NCBI RefSeq assembly: GCF_001707755.1
Contig: NZ_MBDL01000009.1
Coordinates: 418,013 to 482,012 of the forward strand
Direction: 5' to 3'
DNA from: Acinetobacter celticus
GTDB lineage: Bacteria > Pseudomonadota > Gammaproteobacteria > Pseudomonadales > Moraxellaceae
DNA: 64,000 nucleotides
Of the stretch, positions 23,287 through 32,377 are shown piece by piece. Position numbers and translations under genes: made by a program. Numbering within the stretch: the stretch's first letter is position 1; every line of letters begins with the position of its first letter. The notes under the pieces are model-generated. The model saw only the letters and a list, made by a program, of their open reading frames with translations, made no database searches and was not told where the DNA came from.

Positions 23287-24174
23287 ATGAAAATTATCTT
23301 TATTCATGGCATGAATCAACAAAATTACAATGCAAAAAGTTTACGTCAGCATTGGCTAAATATTTTCAAACAAGGTCTAAAATGTAGCAAATACCCCAAT
23401 TTTAATTTCAATACGCTACATATTGACCTGCCTTTTTATGGCGATTTACTGACTCAACATCACCAACAAAACACACTAGATTTAAATACTTTTTTGCCCA
23501 AAACATGGTTGAATTTCCCTTTACACTTGCATCAAGCTCAAGAAAAATCCATCGAACATACCGATTTTATTCCATTTTTACCTCACTATAGTGTAAGTCA
23601 AAATTTGCCTATTTCTGAAAAACTTAACCTTTTCACGGCACTGGCCAAAGACTTAGCATTGAAAGAATTTTCTATTTTATTGAACCATTTTCCCAAATTA
23701 CATGAGCAACTGATTCATCAATTTTTAATTGAAACGTACTTATATTTATCCAATGAATGCTTTTTACAAGAGGTTCATGCTCGAATTCTGAACTGTATGA
23801 ACACTTCAGAAAAATATATTATCGTGGCACACTCTTTAGGTACCGTAATTGCGTATAACCTGTTATATCAACACCCCGAATTTAACATCCAAAATTTTAT
23901 TACCTTAGGCTCCCCCTTGGCATTTCGTGTCATTCAAGACCGTATTCAACACCCGATTATTCGACCAAAAGGTATTCGGGGTAATTGGTTAAATTTTTAC
24001 TCACCCGATGACTTTTTAACGGCATTCCCACTTACCAATGCACCATTTTGCTTTAGCCCCCCTATTATTAATCAAATGATCTCAACATTTACCAATAAAC
24101 CACATGAGATTATGGGGTATCTACAACACCCTGCTGTTATACAATCAATCATCCAACCGCTCATAAAATGTTAA
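23287..24174 (+). CDS. Alpha/beta-hydrolase, lipase-like
   Basis: A 295-residue protein. It begins MKIIFIHGMNQQNY (oxyanion-hole HG region) and carries the nucleophile elbow VAHSLGTVIAYN (G-x-S-x-G variant AHSLG) near residue 182, followed by ITLGSPLA and a Ser/Asp/His-like arrangement ending NKPHEIMGYL. No signal peptide is visible, so it is likely cytoplasmic. It sits between the permease terminator and the tRNA-Glu cluster. The substrate is unknown. Confidence 0.75.
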   Translation: MKIIFIHGMNQQNYNAKSLRQHWLNIFKQGLKCSKYPNFNFNTLHIDLPFYGDLLTQHHQQNTLDLNTFLPKTWLNFPLHLHQAQEKSIEHTDFIPFLPHYSVSQNLPISEKLNLFTALAKDLALKEFSILLNHFPKLHEQLIHQFLIETYLYLSNECFLQEVHARILNCMNTSEKYIIVAHSLGTVIAYNLLYQHPEFNIQNFITLGSPLAFRVIQDRIQHPIIRPKGIRGNWLNFYSPDDFLTAFPLTNAPFCFSPPIINQMISTFTNKPHEIMGYLQHPAVIQSIIQPLIKC

Positions 24175-24262
24175 ATTTCGCCTTTTATTTAAACAAAAAT
24201 TCAAATTATGCCCATAATTTACCCACTCAATCTATTTTCATGATTTTATTTCCGAAAAGCGT

Positions 24263-24291
24263 TTGACACCCTTCCATTTTCGCCATAATAT
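24263..24291 (+). promoter_or_regulatory. Sigma70 promoter of the tRNA-Glu cluster
   Basis: TTGACA, 17-nt spacer, TAATAT, ending 18 nt before the first tRNA of the cluster, almost the same layout as the promoter at 21554. Confidence 0.88.
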
Positions 24292-24308
24292 ACGCCCACC
24301 TCTGAAAC

Positions 24309-24384
24309 GTCCCTATCGTCTAGAGGCCTAGGACATCGCCCTTTCACGGCGGTAACCGGGGTTCGAATCCCCGTAGGGACGCCA
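24309..24384 (+). tRNA. tRNA-Glu (UUC), copy 2
   Basis: 76 nt, sequence identical to copy 1, encoded CCA. First of three tandem copies separated by 25 and 47 nt. Confidence 0.97.
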
Positions 24385-24409
24385 ATTTCAGAAGTAATGT
24401 TTGTATTTA

Positions 24410-24485
24410 GTCCCTATCGTCTAGAGGCCTAGGACATCGCCCTTTCACGGCGGTAACCGGGGTTCGAATCCCCGTAGGGACGCCA
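24410..24485 (+). tRNA. tRNA-Glu (UUC), copy 3
   Basis: 76 nt, identical to the other copies. Presumably processed from one precursor with copies 2 and 4, since no promoter fits in the 25-nt gap before it. Confidence 0.97.
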
Positions 24486-24532
24486 TTAACTTCAACATGA
24501 AAGCAATGGTTTATAAATAATTACTTCACGCT

Positions 24533-24608
24533 GTCCCTATCGTCTAGAGGCCTAGGACATCGCCCTTTCACGGCGGTAACCGGGGTTCGAATCCCCGTAG
24601 GGACGCCA
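24533..24608 (+). tRNA. tRNA-Glu (UUC), copy 4
   Basis: 76 nt, identical to the other copies. Last in the array; a terminator follows 26 nt downstream. Confidence 0.97.
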
Positions 24609-24633
24609 TATTTGAGACCTAAAACATCTCTTT

Positions 24634-24667
24634 AAAAAAGCTCAAGCATTATGACTTGGGCTTTTTT
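24634..24667 (+). terminator. Terminator of the tRNA-Glu array
   Basis: AAAAAAGCTCAAG / CTTGGGCTTTTTT with one G-T pair, 8-nt loop and a T6 end. Confidence 0.85.
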
Positions 24668-24754
24668 ATTGCCAAAAAAATGGCTACATATTTTATAGTT
24701 TTACTGTATCAATCTATTTATGATGAAGACTGAAATTTTAATTATAAAAATGGC

Positions 24755-25432
24755 ATGGAACTCAAATTACATCACTTAATTAATTCACGCTCGCAACGTA
24801 TTCTTTGGCTATTAGAAGAGTTACAGTTAGATTATGAGCTGATTATTCATCCACAAAAAGTTTTGAATGCGGATGCTCCTCCACATAAATTTCCAACCTT
24901 ACTGTTACAGCAATCGGGTCATGAACAGACCTTAACGGAAAGTAGTGCCATTGCAGCTTATCTTTGCCAACAAAAACAGGCGCTGATTTTAAACAGCTCG
25001 GCGCATCATTATTGGGACTTTTGCTTTTATACACATTTTAGTGATGGCAGTTTTATGCCTAATTTAGCGCTCAAGCAGGTTTTTTCACAAATTGTGTGCC
25101 AAACCCCATGGCCTGTGCGTTTTATCAGTCTAGCCGTTAAGGCAACATTCAATAAGTCATATTTAAACCCTGAAATAAAAACCCAATTAGCACTCCTGAA
25201 TGACCATTTAACCAAAAACACATGGTTGGCTGGAGATCAGTTTAGCTATGCCGACATCTTGCTCTGGTTTCCCTTACACGCGTGTATGCACGCCTATCCA
25301 GACTTTCAGGCTTACAACACCCTAGAATGCTATTTAAGGCAAATAAAAAGCAGACCAGCCTTCCAAGCCGCGTTGCTCAAAGGTCAATGGTCTGCTGATG
25401 AATTTCAACGCTATTGGGAAATGACCCAATAG
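24755..25432 (+). CDS. Glutathione S-transferase family protein
   Basis: A 225-residue protein with an N-terminal thioredoxin-fold domain (residues about 1-75; MELKLHHLINSRSQRILWLLEE with the serine of the SRS glutathione loop, the cis-Pro region KFPTLLL, and the TESSAIAAYL motif that binds the gamma-glutamyl group). The C-terminal helical domain follows, with the N-capping region GDQFSYADILLW near residue 155. It is likely a cytoplasmic detoxification enzyme. It is convergent with the Old Yellow Enzyme gene. Confidence 0.85.
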   Translation: MELKLHHLINSRSQRILWLLEELQLDYELIIHPQKVLNADAPPHKFPTLLLQQSGHEQTLTESSAIAAYLCQQKQALILNSSAHHYWDFCFYTHFSDGSFMPNLALKQVFSQIVCQTPWPVRFISLAVKATFNKSYLNPEIKTQLALLNDHLTKNTWLAGDQFSYADILLWFPLHACMHAYPDFQAYNTLECYLRQIKSRPAFQAALLKGQWSADEFQRYWEMTQ

Positions 25433-25480
25433 CGTTAGGCAAATTCAGTCTCAAAATTATGTGATCATCACACGCTCAAT

Positions 25481-26731
25481 TTAAGCCGATTTACGTGAAT
25501 TGACATGCCCCTTAATTACTGCGGTTAAATTGCCCTTTAAATATTTAAAGAAGACTTTTAATGGTGATAATTTTGGATTCGGCTGTTTGCCTTCACCAAT
25601 ACTTTTAAACTGCGCGGCATACCAAATAATTTCCATGATTGCCATTTTATCAACCATAGGAATTCCTGTTTTGATTTTATCTACACCATAACGAACATCT
25701 TGACCCGCAATCAAACGATTGGCTAAATCTGTTTCTACGGCAAATGGGCGAGCAATACCCACAAATTCACAGGCACCACTGTCTAGGGCTGCATTCATCC
25801 CTTCAACTGTACGAAAACCACCTGTTACCATTAAATGGCATTTTACTTGTTTACGAATTTTTTCTGCAAAATCTAAGAAATAAGCTTCACGAGCAATGGT
25901 ACTGGCTTTACGTTTATCTTCTTTTGCGCCTGCCATTGCGGGTGCTTCATAACTACCGCCAGAAATTTCAATAAGGTCAATGCCTGCATCATCGATGGCT
26001 TTAAAAACTGTTACAACATCTTCTTCGCTAATACCACCACGCTGAAAATCGGCTGAATTCAGTTTCACTGAAATAATAAAATTTTCTGAAGTGGCTTTAC
26101 GCACTGCTGTATACACTTCCAATAAAAAACGCATACGGTTTTCAATAGAACCGCCCCATTGGTCTTGACGCTTATTGGTCAAAGGCGACAAAAACTGACT
26201 AATTAAATAACCATGCGCCCCATGTAATTGCACCCCTTCAAAGCCTGCCTGCTCACACACTTGAGCGGACGTCGCAAAGCGCTGGATAATATCCAAAATT
26301 TCATCTTCATGAAGGGCTCTTGGCGTACCAAAAGTAGTGGCTAACATGGGACTAAATGGCACAGCAGACGGTGCTACAGTTTCCTTATTTAAACCTTTTG
26401 GACACTGACGCCCCGGATGTGACAGTTGAACCAACTGCACCATGCCATGTTGTTTTCCGACATTTGCCCACTGTTGTAGCAAGGCTAAATCGCGATCAGA
26501 TTCTACAGCCACCACACCAGGTTCATTTTTAGCGCGAATATCGACCATGACATTGCCTGTAATGGCACAGCCTAGCCCACCTTTTGCCCATGCTTGGTAC
26601 AAACCAAAATGTAGATGGTTTGGCTGGCCTGCTGTATTGGCCAAGGCTTCACTCATGGCCCCTTTAATCAAACGATTTTTAAAGTGGATGTTTTTTATTT
26701 GAATGGTTTCTGCAAGATGAGTCACGATCAT
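25481..26731 (-). CDS. NADH:flavin oxidoreductase (Old Yellow Enzyme family)
   Basis: A 416-residue FMN-binding TIM barrel. It begins with IKNIHFKNRLIKGAMSE, has the QLSHPGRQCP motif near residue 101, FEGVQLHGAHGYLISQFLSP near 163 with the substrate-binding His-Gly-Ala-His, and VTGGFRT and CEFVGIARPFA FMN-phosphate motifs near 300-325. It lacks the iron-sulphur and FAD domains of FadH, so it is a single-domain reductase. A palindrome-rich promoter precedes it, pointing to regulation by a nearby or distant repressor. The substrate is unknown. Confidence 0.88.
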   Translation of the reverse strand: MIVTHLAETIQIKNIHFKNRLIKGAMSEALANTAGQPNHLHFGLYQAWAKGGLGCAITGNVMVDIRAKNEPGVVAVESDRDLALLQQWANVGKQHGMVQLVQLSHPGRQCPKGLNKETVAPSAVPFSPMLATTFGTPRALHEDEILDIIQRFATSAQVCEQAGFEGVQLHGAHGYLISQFLSPLTNKRQDQWGGSIENRMRFLLEVYTAVRKATSENFIISVKLNSADFQRGGISEEDVVTVFKAIDDAGIDLIEISGGSYEAPAMAGAKEDKRKASTIAREAYFLDFAEKIRKQVKCHLMVTGGFRTVEGMNAALDSGACEFVGIARPFAVETDLANRLIAGQDVRYGVDKIKTGIPMVDKMAIMEIIWYAAQFKSIGEGKQPNPKLSPLKVFFKYLKGNLTAVIKGHVNSRKSA

Positions 26732-26747
26732 TATCCATTTACCTATT

Positions 26748-26815
26748 TAGAGTTATCACTCTAACTGGATTTTCTTGATCGTCAAGACCATTTTGACAAT
26801 CAATCTTGTCAAAAT
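26748..26815 (-). promoter_or_regulatory. Palindromic promoter/operator of the Old Yellow Enzyme gene
   Basis: Three inverted repeats lie in 68 bp: TAGAGT-N4-ACTCTA (26748-26763), CTTGA-N3-TCAAG (26774-26786) and ATTTTGACAA-N6-TTGTCAAAAT (26790-26815). On the minus strand TTGACG (26785-26780) and TAGAGT (26763-26758) form a -35/-10 pair with 16-nt spacing, so the first palindrome covers the -10 box. The third may double as the yejF terminator. Confidence 0.55.
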
Positions 26816-26826
26816 AGATAATTATT

Positions 26827-28431
26827 TCATCTGAGCTCATATTGACTGGCTTCAATCAACTTACGGGTATATTCAGTTTGTGGATGCGCAAAGAGTTGCG
26901 TGGTTTCCTGAAACTCCATCACTTGTGCATGATGTAACACCAATACTTTTTGGCACAGCGCCTTAACCACTTGTAAGTCATGACTAATAAAGATGTAGCT
27001 CATCTGATATTCCTGCTGTAAATTGCGCAATAAAGTCACAATCGAACGCTGTGTGCTACGATCTAAAGCCGATGTTGGTTCATCTAAAATCAACAATTGA
27101 GGTCGTAACACCAAAGCTCGCGCCAAGGCAACGCGCTGACGCTGCCCACCGGACAATTCATGTGGATAACGCGACTTAAAAGAAATCGGGAGTTCCACCT
27201 TCTGTAAGGCTTCATCAATCTGTGCCTGTATTTCAGAAGCATCTAACTTTCTTATTTCCAGTCCTTCCCCAATGGTTTGCTCTACATTTAAACGTGGGTT
27301 TAAACTGCTAAATGGATCTTGAAAAACCATTTGAAAATGACTGCGTAACGGTCGCAATTGCTTCTCTTTTAAGTGATTCAAGTTCTGTCCGCGCAGCATG
27401 ATTTCACCTTCGCTTTCAATTAAGCGTGCCACAGCCAAAGCCAGTGAACTTTTACCTGAACCACTTTCGCCGACTATCCCAATAGACTGGCCTTGCTCTA
27501 CGTGAAAACTCAAAGGCTCTACGGCCACAAAATAATCTTTCACTCGGTTCAATAGACCGTGCTTAATTGGAAATTTGACTGCCAACTGATTCAATTGCAA
27601 TAACACAGCCTGCTCAGCTACAACCAATGCCTCACCAAAATCATGACGAAGCAAGTCGCGCGTATAAGCTTGCTCAGGTGCTCTAAATATCTGTTCAGTG
27701 GGGCCTTGCTCAACCACATAACCTTTATGCATCACCAAAACTTGGTCGGTATAACGGCGCACTAAATTTAAATCATGGCTGATTAAAATCATGGCCATAT
27801 TGCGTTGTTGTTGCAAAGATTTGAGTAAGTTTAGAATTTGTGCCTGTAAGGTTACATCTAGCGCAGTTGTCGGTTCATCCGCAATTAAGATATCAGGTTC
27901 TAATGCCAAAGCCATAGCAATCATGACTCGTTGTCGTTGCCCTCCTGAAAGCTCGTGCGGATAGCGCTTTAACTTATCTTCTGCTTCTGTAATACCGACA
28001 TCTTGGAGCAACTGAATTACACGTGCGCGGGTTTTATCTTTAGACCAACCTTGCAACACCAAGGTTTCACCGACTATCTTTTCAACACGATGCAACGGAT
28101 TTAATGCCGTCATCGGCTCTTGAAAAATCATGGCAATTTTTTGGCCACGAATTTGTCTAAGTTGTTGCGGAGGAAGCACCAACAAATTTTGACTCGCTAA
28201 CAGTGCCTGCCCTGTAATTTTTAAATTTTTTGGCAGTAAACCCAACAATGCCAAACTACTAATTGATTTACCCGAACCACTTTCACCTACAATCGCGACA
28301 GTTTGACCTGCATACACATCAAAACTTAAATTTTGAACCAAAAACTGCTGATCATGCTGAATGTTTAAATCCTGTACACGAAGCAAAACGGGTGTGTTCT
28401 TACAGTAATTAACGTCTTGGATCGAATGCAT
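26827..28431 (-). CDS. yejF: Peptide ABC transporter, fused double ATPase
   Basis: A 534-residue protein with two ABC cassettes in tandem. The first has Walker A GESGSGKSISS, signature LSGGQRQRVMIAMAL and Walker B ILIADEPTTALD. The second has GESGSGKSSLA, LSGGQRQRVALARAL and LLILDEPTSALD. This fused form is typical of YejF. It energises uptake of oligopeptides (microcin C-type and related peptides in E. coli). The ATG at 28431 gives a 23-nt overlap with yejE; an earlier start at 28449 is possible. Last gene of yejABEF. Confidence 0.93.
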   Translation of the reverse strand: MHSIQDVNYCKNTPVLLRVQDLNIQHDQQFLVQNLSFDVYAGQTVAIVGESGSGKSISSLALLGLLPKNLKITGQALLASQNLLVLPPQQLRQIRGQKIAMIFQEPMTALNPLHRVEKIVGETLVLQGWSKDKTRARVIQLLQDVGITEAEDKLKRYPHELSGGQRQRVMIAMALALEPDILIADEPTTALDVTLQAQILNLLKSLQQQRNMAMILISHDLNLVRRYTDQVLVMHKGYVVEQGPTEQIFRAPEQAYTRDLLRHDFGEALVVAEQAVLLQLNQLAVKFPIKHGLLNRVKDYFVAVEPLSFHVEQGQSIGIVGESGSGKSSLALAVARLIESEGEIMLRGQNLNHLKEKQLRPLRSHFQMVFQDPFSSLNPRLNVEQTIGEGLEIRKLDASEIQAQIDEALQKVELPISFKSRYPHELSGGQRQRVALARALVLRPQLLILDEPTSALDRSTQRSIVTLLRNLQQEYQMSYIFISHDLQVVKALCQKVLVLHHAQVMEFQETTQLFAHPQTEYTRKLIEASQYELR

Positions 28432-29419
28432 CACGTGTCGCCTCCCCAATATAAATCAATAGCGACAGCACAATGGCCAAAGTAAAAAAGCCTGACAACG
28501 CCAACCACGGTGCATTTAAATTGTTTTTCCCTTGCAAGAGCAATTCACCCAGTGAGGCAGCATCTGGCGGTAAACCATATCCTAAAAAATCGAGTGCAGT
28601 TAAAGCGGTAATATTGGCCGTTAACATGAAGGGAAGTTGCGACAAACTAGAACTCATGGCATTGGGTAAAATATGTCGAAACATAATCGTATGGTCATAA
28701 ACGCCTAAGCTTCGAGCAGCTCGCACATAATCTAAATTTCGCGTACGTAAAAATTCTGCTCGAACCAATCCCACCAAGGTTGGCCAGCCAAATAACAACA
28801 TAATGGCAAATAACCAATACACGCTGGGAGTAAACATGCTGACCAAAATCATCACCATGAATAACATGGGTAAACCGCCCCAGACTTCCAATATGCGTTG
28901 TCCAATTAAATCCACCCAGCCCCCGTAATAACCTTGAATAGCACCTACCACAATACCCAATACAGCAGATGCTAAGGTCAAGGCAAAACCAAACAGGAGT
29001 GATACACGTAAACCATATAAAATGCGGGCCAACACGTCACGGCCTTGGTCATCTGTTCCCAACCAATTTTGTGTGGTTGGTGCTGAAGGTACTGGAACCG
29101 CTAAATCTAAATTTGGCGTTTGAAATGAATATCCTATAACAGGCCAAAGCGCCCAACCTTTAGCCTGAATAAGTTGCTGAACTGCAGGATCTTTATAATC
29201 TGCCTCAGTTTCAAATACCCCACCAAAAGTTGTTTCTGGATAGCTTTTGAACACAGGCACATAAAAACTTTGTTCGTATTTCACCAGAAGTGGTCTATCG
29301 TTGGCAATCAATTCTGCGCCCAATGACAAGCCAAAAATAATTGAAAAAATAATCAAACAACCCAAGCCAAGTTTATTCTGTTTAAAACGTTGTAGTCGTT
29401 CACGCATCATTGGAGACAT
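28409..29419 (-). CDS. yejE: Peptide ABC transporter permease
   Basis: A 336-residue inner-membrane protein with an N-terminal helix, a periplasmic insert and a BPD_transp_1 domain. The EAA-like loop (RAARSLGVYDHTIMFRHILPNA) is near residue 235. It matches the OppC/DppC-type YejE and pairs with YejB. Its ATG overlaps the yejB stop by one base (TAATG), so the two are translationally coupled. Confidence 0.93.
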   Translation of the reverse strand: MSPMMRERLQRFKQNKLGLGCLIIFSIIFGLSLGAELIANDRPLLVKYEQSFYVPVFKSYPETTFGGVFETEADYKDPAVQQLIQAKGWALWPVIGYSFQTPNLDLAVPVPSAPTTQNWLGTDDQGRDVLARILYGLRVSLLFGFALTLASAVLGIVVGAIQGYYGGWVDLIGQRILEVWGGLPMLFMVMILVSMFTPSVYWLFAIMLLFGWPTLVGLVRAEFLRTRNLDYVRAARSLGVYDHTIMFRHILPNAMSSSLSQLPFMLTANITALTALDFLGYGLPPDAASLGELLLQGKNNLNAPWLALSGFFTLAIVLSLLIYIGEATRDAFDPRR

Positions 29420-30486
29420 TATTTTGTCCCCTGTGAATCAAAATTAATTCGTGGGTCAATGATTTGGTACAACACATCACTTATTAACCGCAACACAAGA
29501 CCCAGTAAGGTAAAAATAAATAAGGTGCCAAAAATTACAGGATAGTCACGCTGTACAATGGCTTCAAAGCCCAGCAATCCCAAACCATCTAAATTAAAAA
29601 TAATTTCAATGAATAAATTACCCACAAAGAAAATGCCAATTAATGCTTCTGGTAAACCCGCAATCACAATCAACATGGCATTTCTAAATACATGGCCATA
29701 CAATACCCGTGATTCCGTTAAACCTTTAGAACGCGCAGCCAACACATATTGTTTATTCAATTCTTCCATAAATGAATATTTAGTTAGATAAGTCAGTCCC
29801 GCAAAGCCGCCAATCACCATAGCCAACAAGGGCAAAGTCATATGCCAAAAATAATCGGTTATTTTTCCCAAAATCGTCAGTTCAGCAAAATTTTCTGAGA
29901 CCAAGCCCTGTAACGGAAACCATTGAAAATATGACCCACCTGCAAAGAACACAATGAGCAAAATGGCGAATGCAAAAGCAGGAATGGCATAACCTACAGC
30001 CAAGAGCATGGATGTCGATTTATCAAAAAATAAACCATGCTGACGGGCTTTTTTAATGCCTAAAGGAATAGACACTAAATAAATCAGCAAGGTACTCCAC
30101 AGTCCCAAAGACAGTGAAACGGGTAGTTTTTCCCACAACAATTGCGTAACTGGCTTGTCTTTAAAAAAACTAATGCCAAAATCAAATGATGCATAACTTT
30201 TTAACATTTGCCAAAAACGTTCTGGTGCAGGCTGATCAAAACCATATTGGGCTTCAATTTTTTTGACCATTTCTTCACTTAGGCCTTTAGCACCTTGGTA
30301 TTTTGCAGTGGCATTGGTCGTTTCGCCACCCGCACCTGCTCCCATACCTTGAAATGCTTCAGCTTGTTGAATGGCTTGCTCGACTGGCCCGCCCGGTGCA
30401 ATTTGAATGACCATAAAGTTGATCAGTAAAATGACCAATAATGTTGGAATAATCAGTAGCAGCCTTTTTAATATATATATGCCCAT
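29419..30486 (-). CDS. yejB: Peptide ABC transporter permease
   Basis: A 355-residue protein starting MGIYILKRLLLIIPTLLVI, the standard OppB-type first helix. The permease loop AARSKGLTESRVLYGHVFRNA is near residue 240. The start is placed at 30486, because AAGGA lies 9 nt upstream and the extra upstream codons overlap yejA without homology. It lies 25 bp after yejA and is coupled to yejE. Confidence 0.93.
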   Translation of the reverse strand: MGIYILKRLLLIIPTLLVILLINFMVIQIAPGGPVEQAIQQAEAFQGMGAGAGGETTNATAKYQGAKGLSEEMVKKIEAQYGFDQPAPERFWQMLKSYASFDFGISFFKDKPVTQLLWEKLPVSLSLGLWSTLLIYLVSIPLGIKKARQHGLFFDKSTSMLLAVGYAIPAFAFAILLIVFFAGGSYFQWFPLQGLVSENFAELTILGKITDYFWHMTLPLLAMVIGGFAGLTYLTKYSFMEELNKQYVLAARSKGLTESRVLYGHVFRNAMLIVIAGLPEALIGIFFVGNLFIEIIFNLDGLGLLGFEAIVQRDYPVIFGTLFIFTLLGLVLRLISDVLYQIIDPRINFDSQGTK

Positions 30487-30511
30487 GAATGATGATCCTT
30501 CTGCGTTGGGC

Positions 30512-32353
30512 TTATTGCTGACGTAAGTAGTTTGCCACTTTTTGAGCCTGCGTTGCGTTGCTCCACCAATATTCAATTCCCGTTGAAAGTTTGGGTTTGA
30601 CTTTGGGTTGTTGATACATATTCCAATATGCCAACCAATTTTCACCCTTACCATAAGTCGGAATTTGATAATACCCCGCTCGTAACAAACGGTCTAAAGC
30701 ACGTGTGCGAATGACCAACGCTTCCCGATCGGGTGCACGAATTATTTGTTGAATGATGGCATCTATGGCTGGATTTTTAATCCCTGCATAATTGTAATTA
30801 CCCGGCTGATCTGCCGATGAACTGCCCCAAAATTGTGCTTGCTCATTGCCCGGACTTAAAGACTGAGGCAAGGCATTAGTGGTCATATCAAAATCTTTAC
30901 TACGCATACGTTCAATGTACTGAGGGACATCGACCTGACGGATATTGACCTGAATTCCTAAGCGCTTTAAATTGCGAACAAATGGCATTAAGGTTCGCTG
31001 CAAACCATCTTGATGAATTAAAAACTCTAATTCAATGGGCTTACCCGACTTATCCAACAAACGTCCATTTTCAACTTTATAGCCCGCTTGAATTAACAAT
31101 TGTCGCGCAACCAATAAATTCTGTCGATTAAAGCCAGTCGCATCAGAAACTGAGTATTTCCAATTTTTGAGCACCCCTGCACGTTGCACAGGGTCTAACT
31201 GTCCCAAATAAGGCTTTAAAACGGTTAATTCTGCGCGTGAAGGCAAACCTTTTGCTTCTAGCTCACTGTTGGCAAAATAGCTTTGTAAACGCGTATATTG
31301 TCCATAAAATAGAGCTTTATTTTGCCATTCAAAGTCATAGGCATAGGTGAGTGCCTGACGCAAACGAATGTCTTGAAATGGACTACGGCGGGTATTAAAA
31401 ACAAAACTTTGTGTGGTAATTGGGTTTTGATGCTGAAAACGGTATTTCACCACCATCCCTGCTTTTACCGCAGGAAAGTTATATTCAGTCACCCATTTAC
31501 GTGCTGTATTTTCCTCATGCAAAGTATATTGCCCAGACTTAAAACCTTCAAAAGCAATTTCTAAATTTCGATAATAAACGTATTTCAAGCGATCAAAATT
31601 ATAGCGCCCTGTATTGACAGGCAAATCTTTGGCCCAATAATTGGGATTTCGTTTATAGGTTACGCTACGTCCTGCATCAATACGGTCAATTAAATACGGC
31701 CCAGAACCTAAAATAGGTTGCATGGTAATGCGGGTAAAATCTTTTTTAGCCCAATCTTTCTTTGAATAAATTGGCATCTGCGCCAAAATTAGTGGCATTT
31801 CAGCATTGTTGTCCGATTTAAAACGCATCTTGACCTGATATTTAGACAACACTTCCGTTTGGTCTAAATCGGACAAATACATCTGTAAACCTGGATTAGA
31901 TTTAGTCTGAAATGTATCGAAGCTGTATTTAACGTCCTCTGCCGTGACCGCAGAGCCATCACTAAATTTAGCTTTGGGATTTAAATAGAAAATGACAAAA
32001 GACGTTTTCTTTGGGTCAAACGTTACTTTTTCGGCCAACAGTGGATACATCACACCCGGTTCATCTAAAGAACTACTCATGAGCGTATCAAATAAATAAT
32101 TTACACCATCAACAGCATTACCTTTGCCATTCATGCTGTTCAAGTTATCAAAAGTACCGTTGCCAGACGTACTTAAATAACCACCTTTGGGTGCATGAGG
32201 GTTGGCATAAGGCATTGCGGGAAGGTTTGCATAACGTGGCGCACTGTGAATCGCAATAAAAGGCGTGGTTTGCAAAGCAGCCCACGCCCCTTGTGTCAAC
32301 ACAGATACACCACATGCGAAAACCCAATGTTTTACTGCAAACGGCATCTTCAT
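30512..32353 (-). CDS. yejA: Periplasmic peptide-binding protein
   Basis: A 613-residue extracellular solute-binding protein family 5 member. It has a Sec signal peptide (residues 1-25, ending TQGAWA), the PYANPHAPKGGYL motif near residue 48, and family-5 landmarks such as KFSDGSAVTAEDVKYSFDTF near residue 130. It captures peptides for YejBEF. It begins 24 bp after mltD, so mltD and yejABEF probably share a transcript. Confidence 0.92.
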   Translation of the reverse strand: MKMPFAVKHWVFACGVSVLTQGAWAALQTTPFIAIHSAPRYANLPAMPYANPHAPKGGYLSTSGNGTFDNLNSMNGKGNAVDGVNYLFDTLMSSSLDEPGVMYPLLAEKVTFDPKKTSFVIFYLNPKAKFSDGSAVTAEDVKYSFDTFQTKSNPGLQMYLSDLDQTEVLSKYQVKMRFKSDNNAEMPLILAQMPIYSKKDWAKKDFTRITMQPILGSGPYLIDRIDAGRSVTYKRNPNYWAKDLPVNTGRYNFDRLKYVYYRNLEIAFEGFKSGQYTLHEENTARKWVTEYNFPAVKAGMVVKYRFQHQNPITTQSFVFNTRRSPFQDIRLRQALTYAYDFEWQNKALFYGQYTRLQSYFANSELEAKGLPSRAELTVLKPYLGQLDPVQRAGVLKNWKYSVSDATGFNRQNLLVARQLLIQAGYKVENGRLLDKSGKPIELEFLIHQDGLQRTLMPFVRNLKRLGIQVNIRQVDVPQYIERMRSKDFDMTTNALPQSLSPGNEQAQFWGSSSADQPGNYNYAGIKNPAIDAIIQQIIRAPDREALVIRTRALDRLLRAGYYQIPTYGKGENWLAYWNMYQQPKVKPKLSTGIEYWWSNATQAQKVANYLRQQ

Positions 32354-32377
32354 ACTGCTCCGTGTATAGCGCCCAGT

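Noticed and set aside
24309..24608. tRNA-Glu array as the attachment site of an integrated element
   Set aside because: No integrase gene and no displaced tRNA fragment were seen; all four copies are complete with CCA.
25458..25471. TGTGAT-C-ATCACA dyad resembling a CRP half-site pair
   Set aside because: It lies between the 3' ends of two convergent genes and has the wrong spacing for a CRP site.
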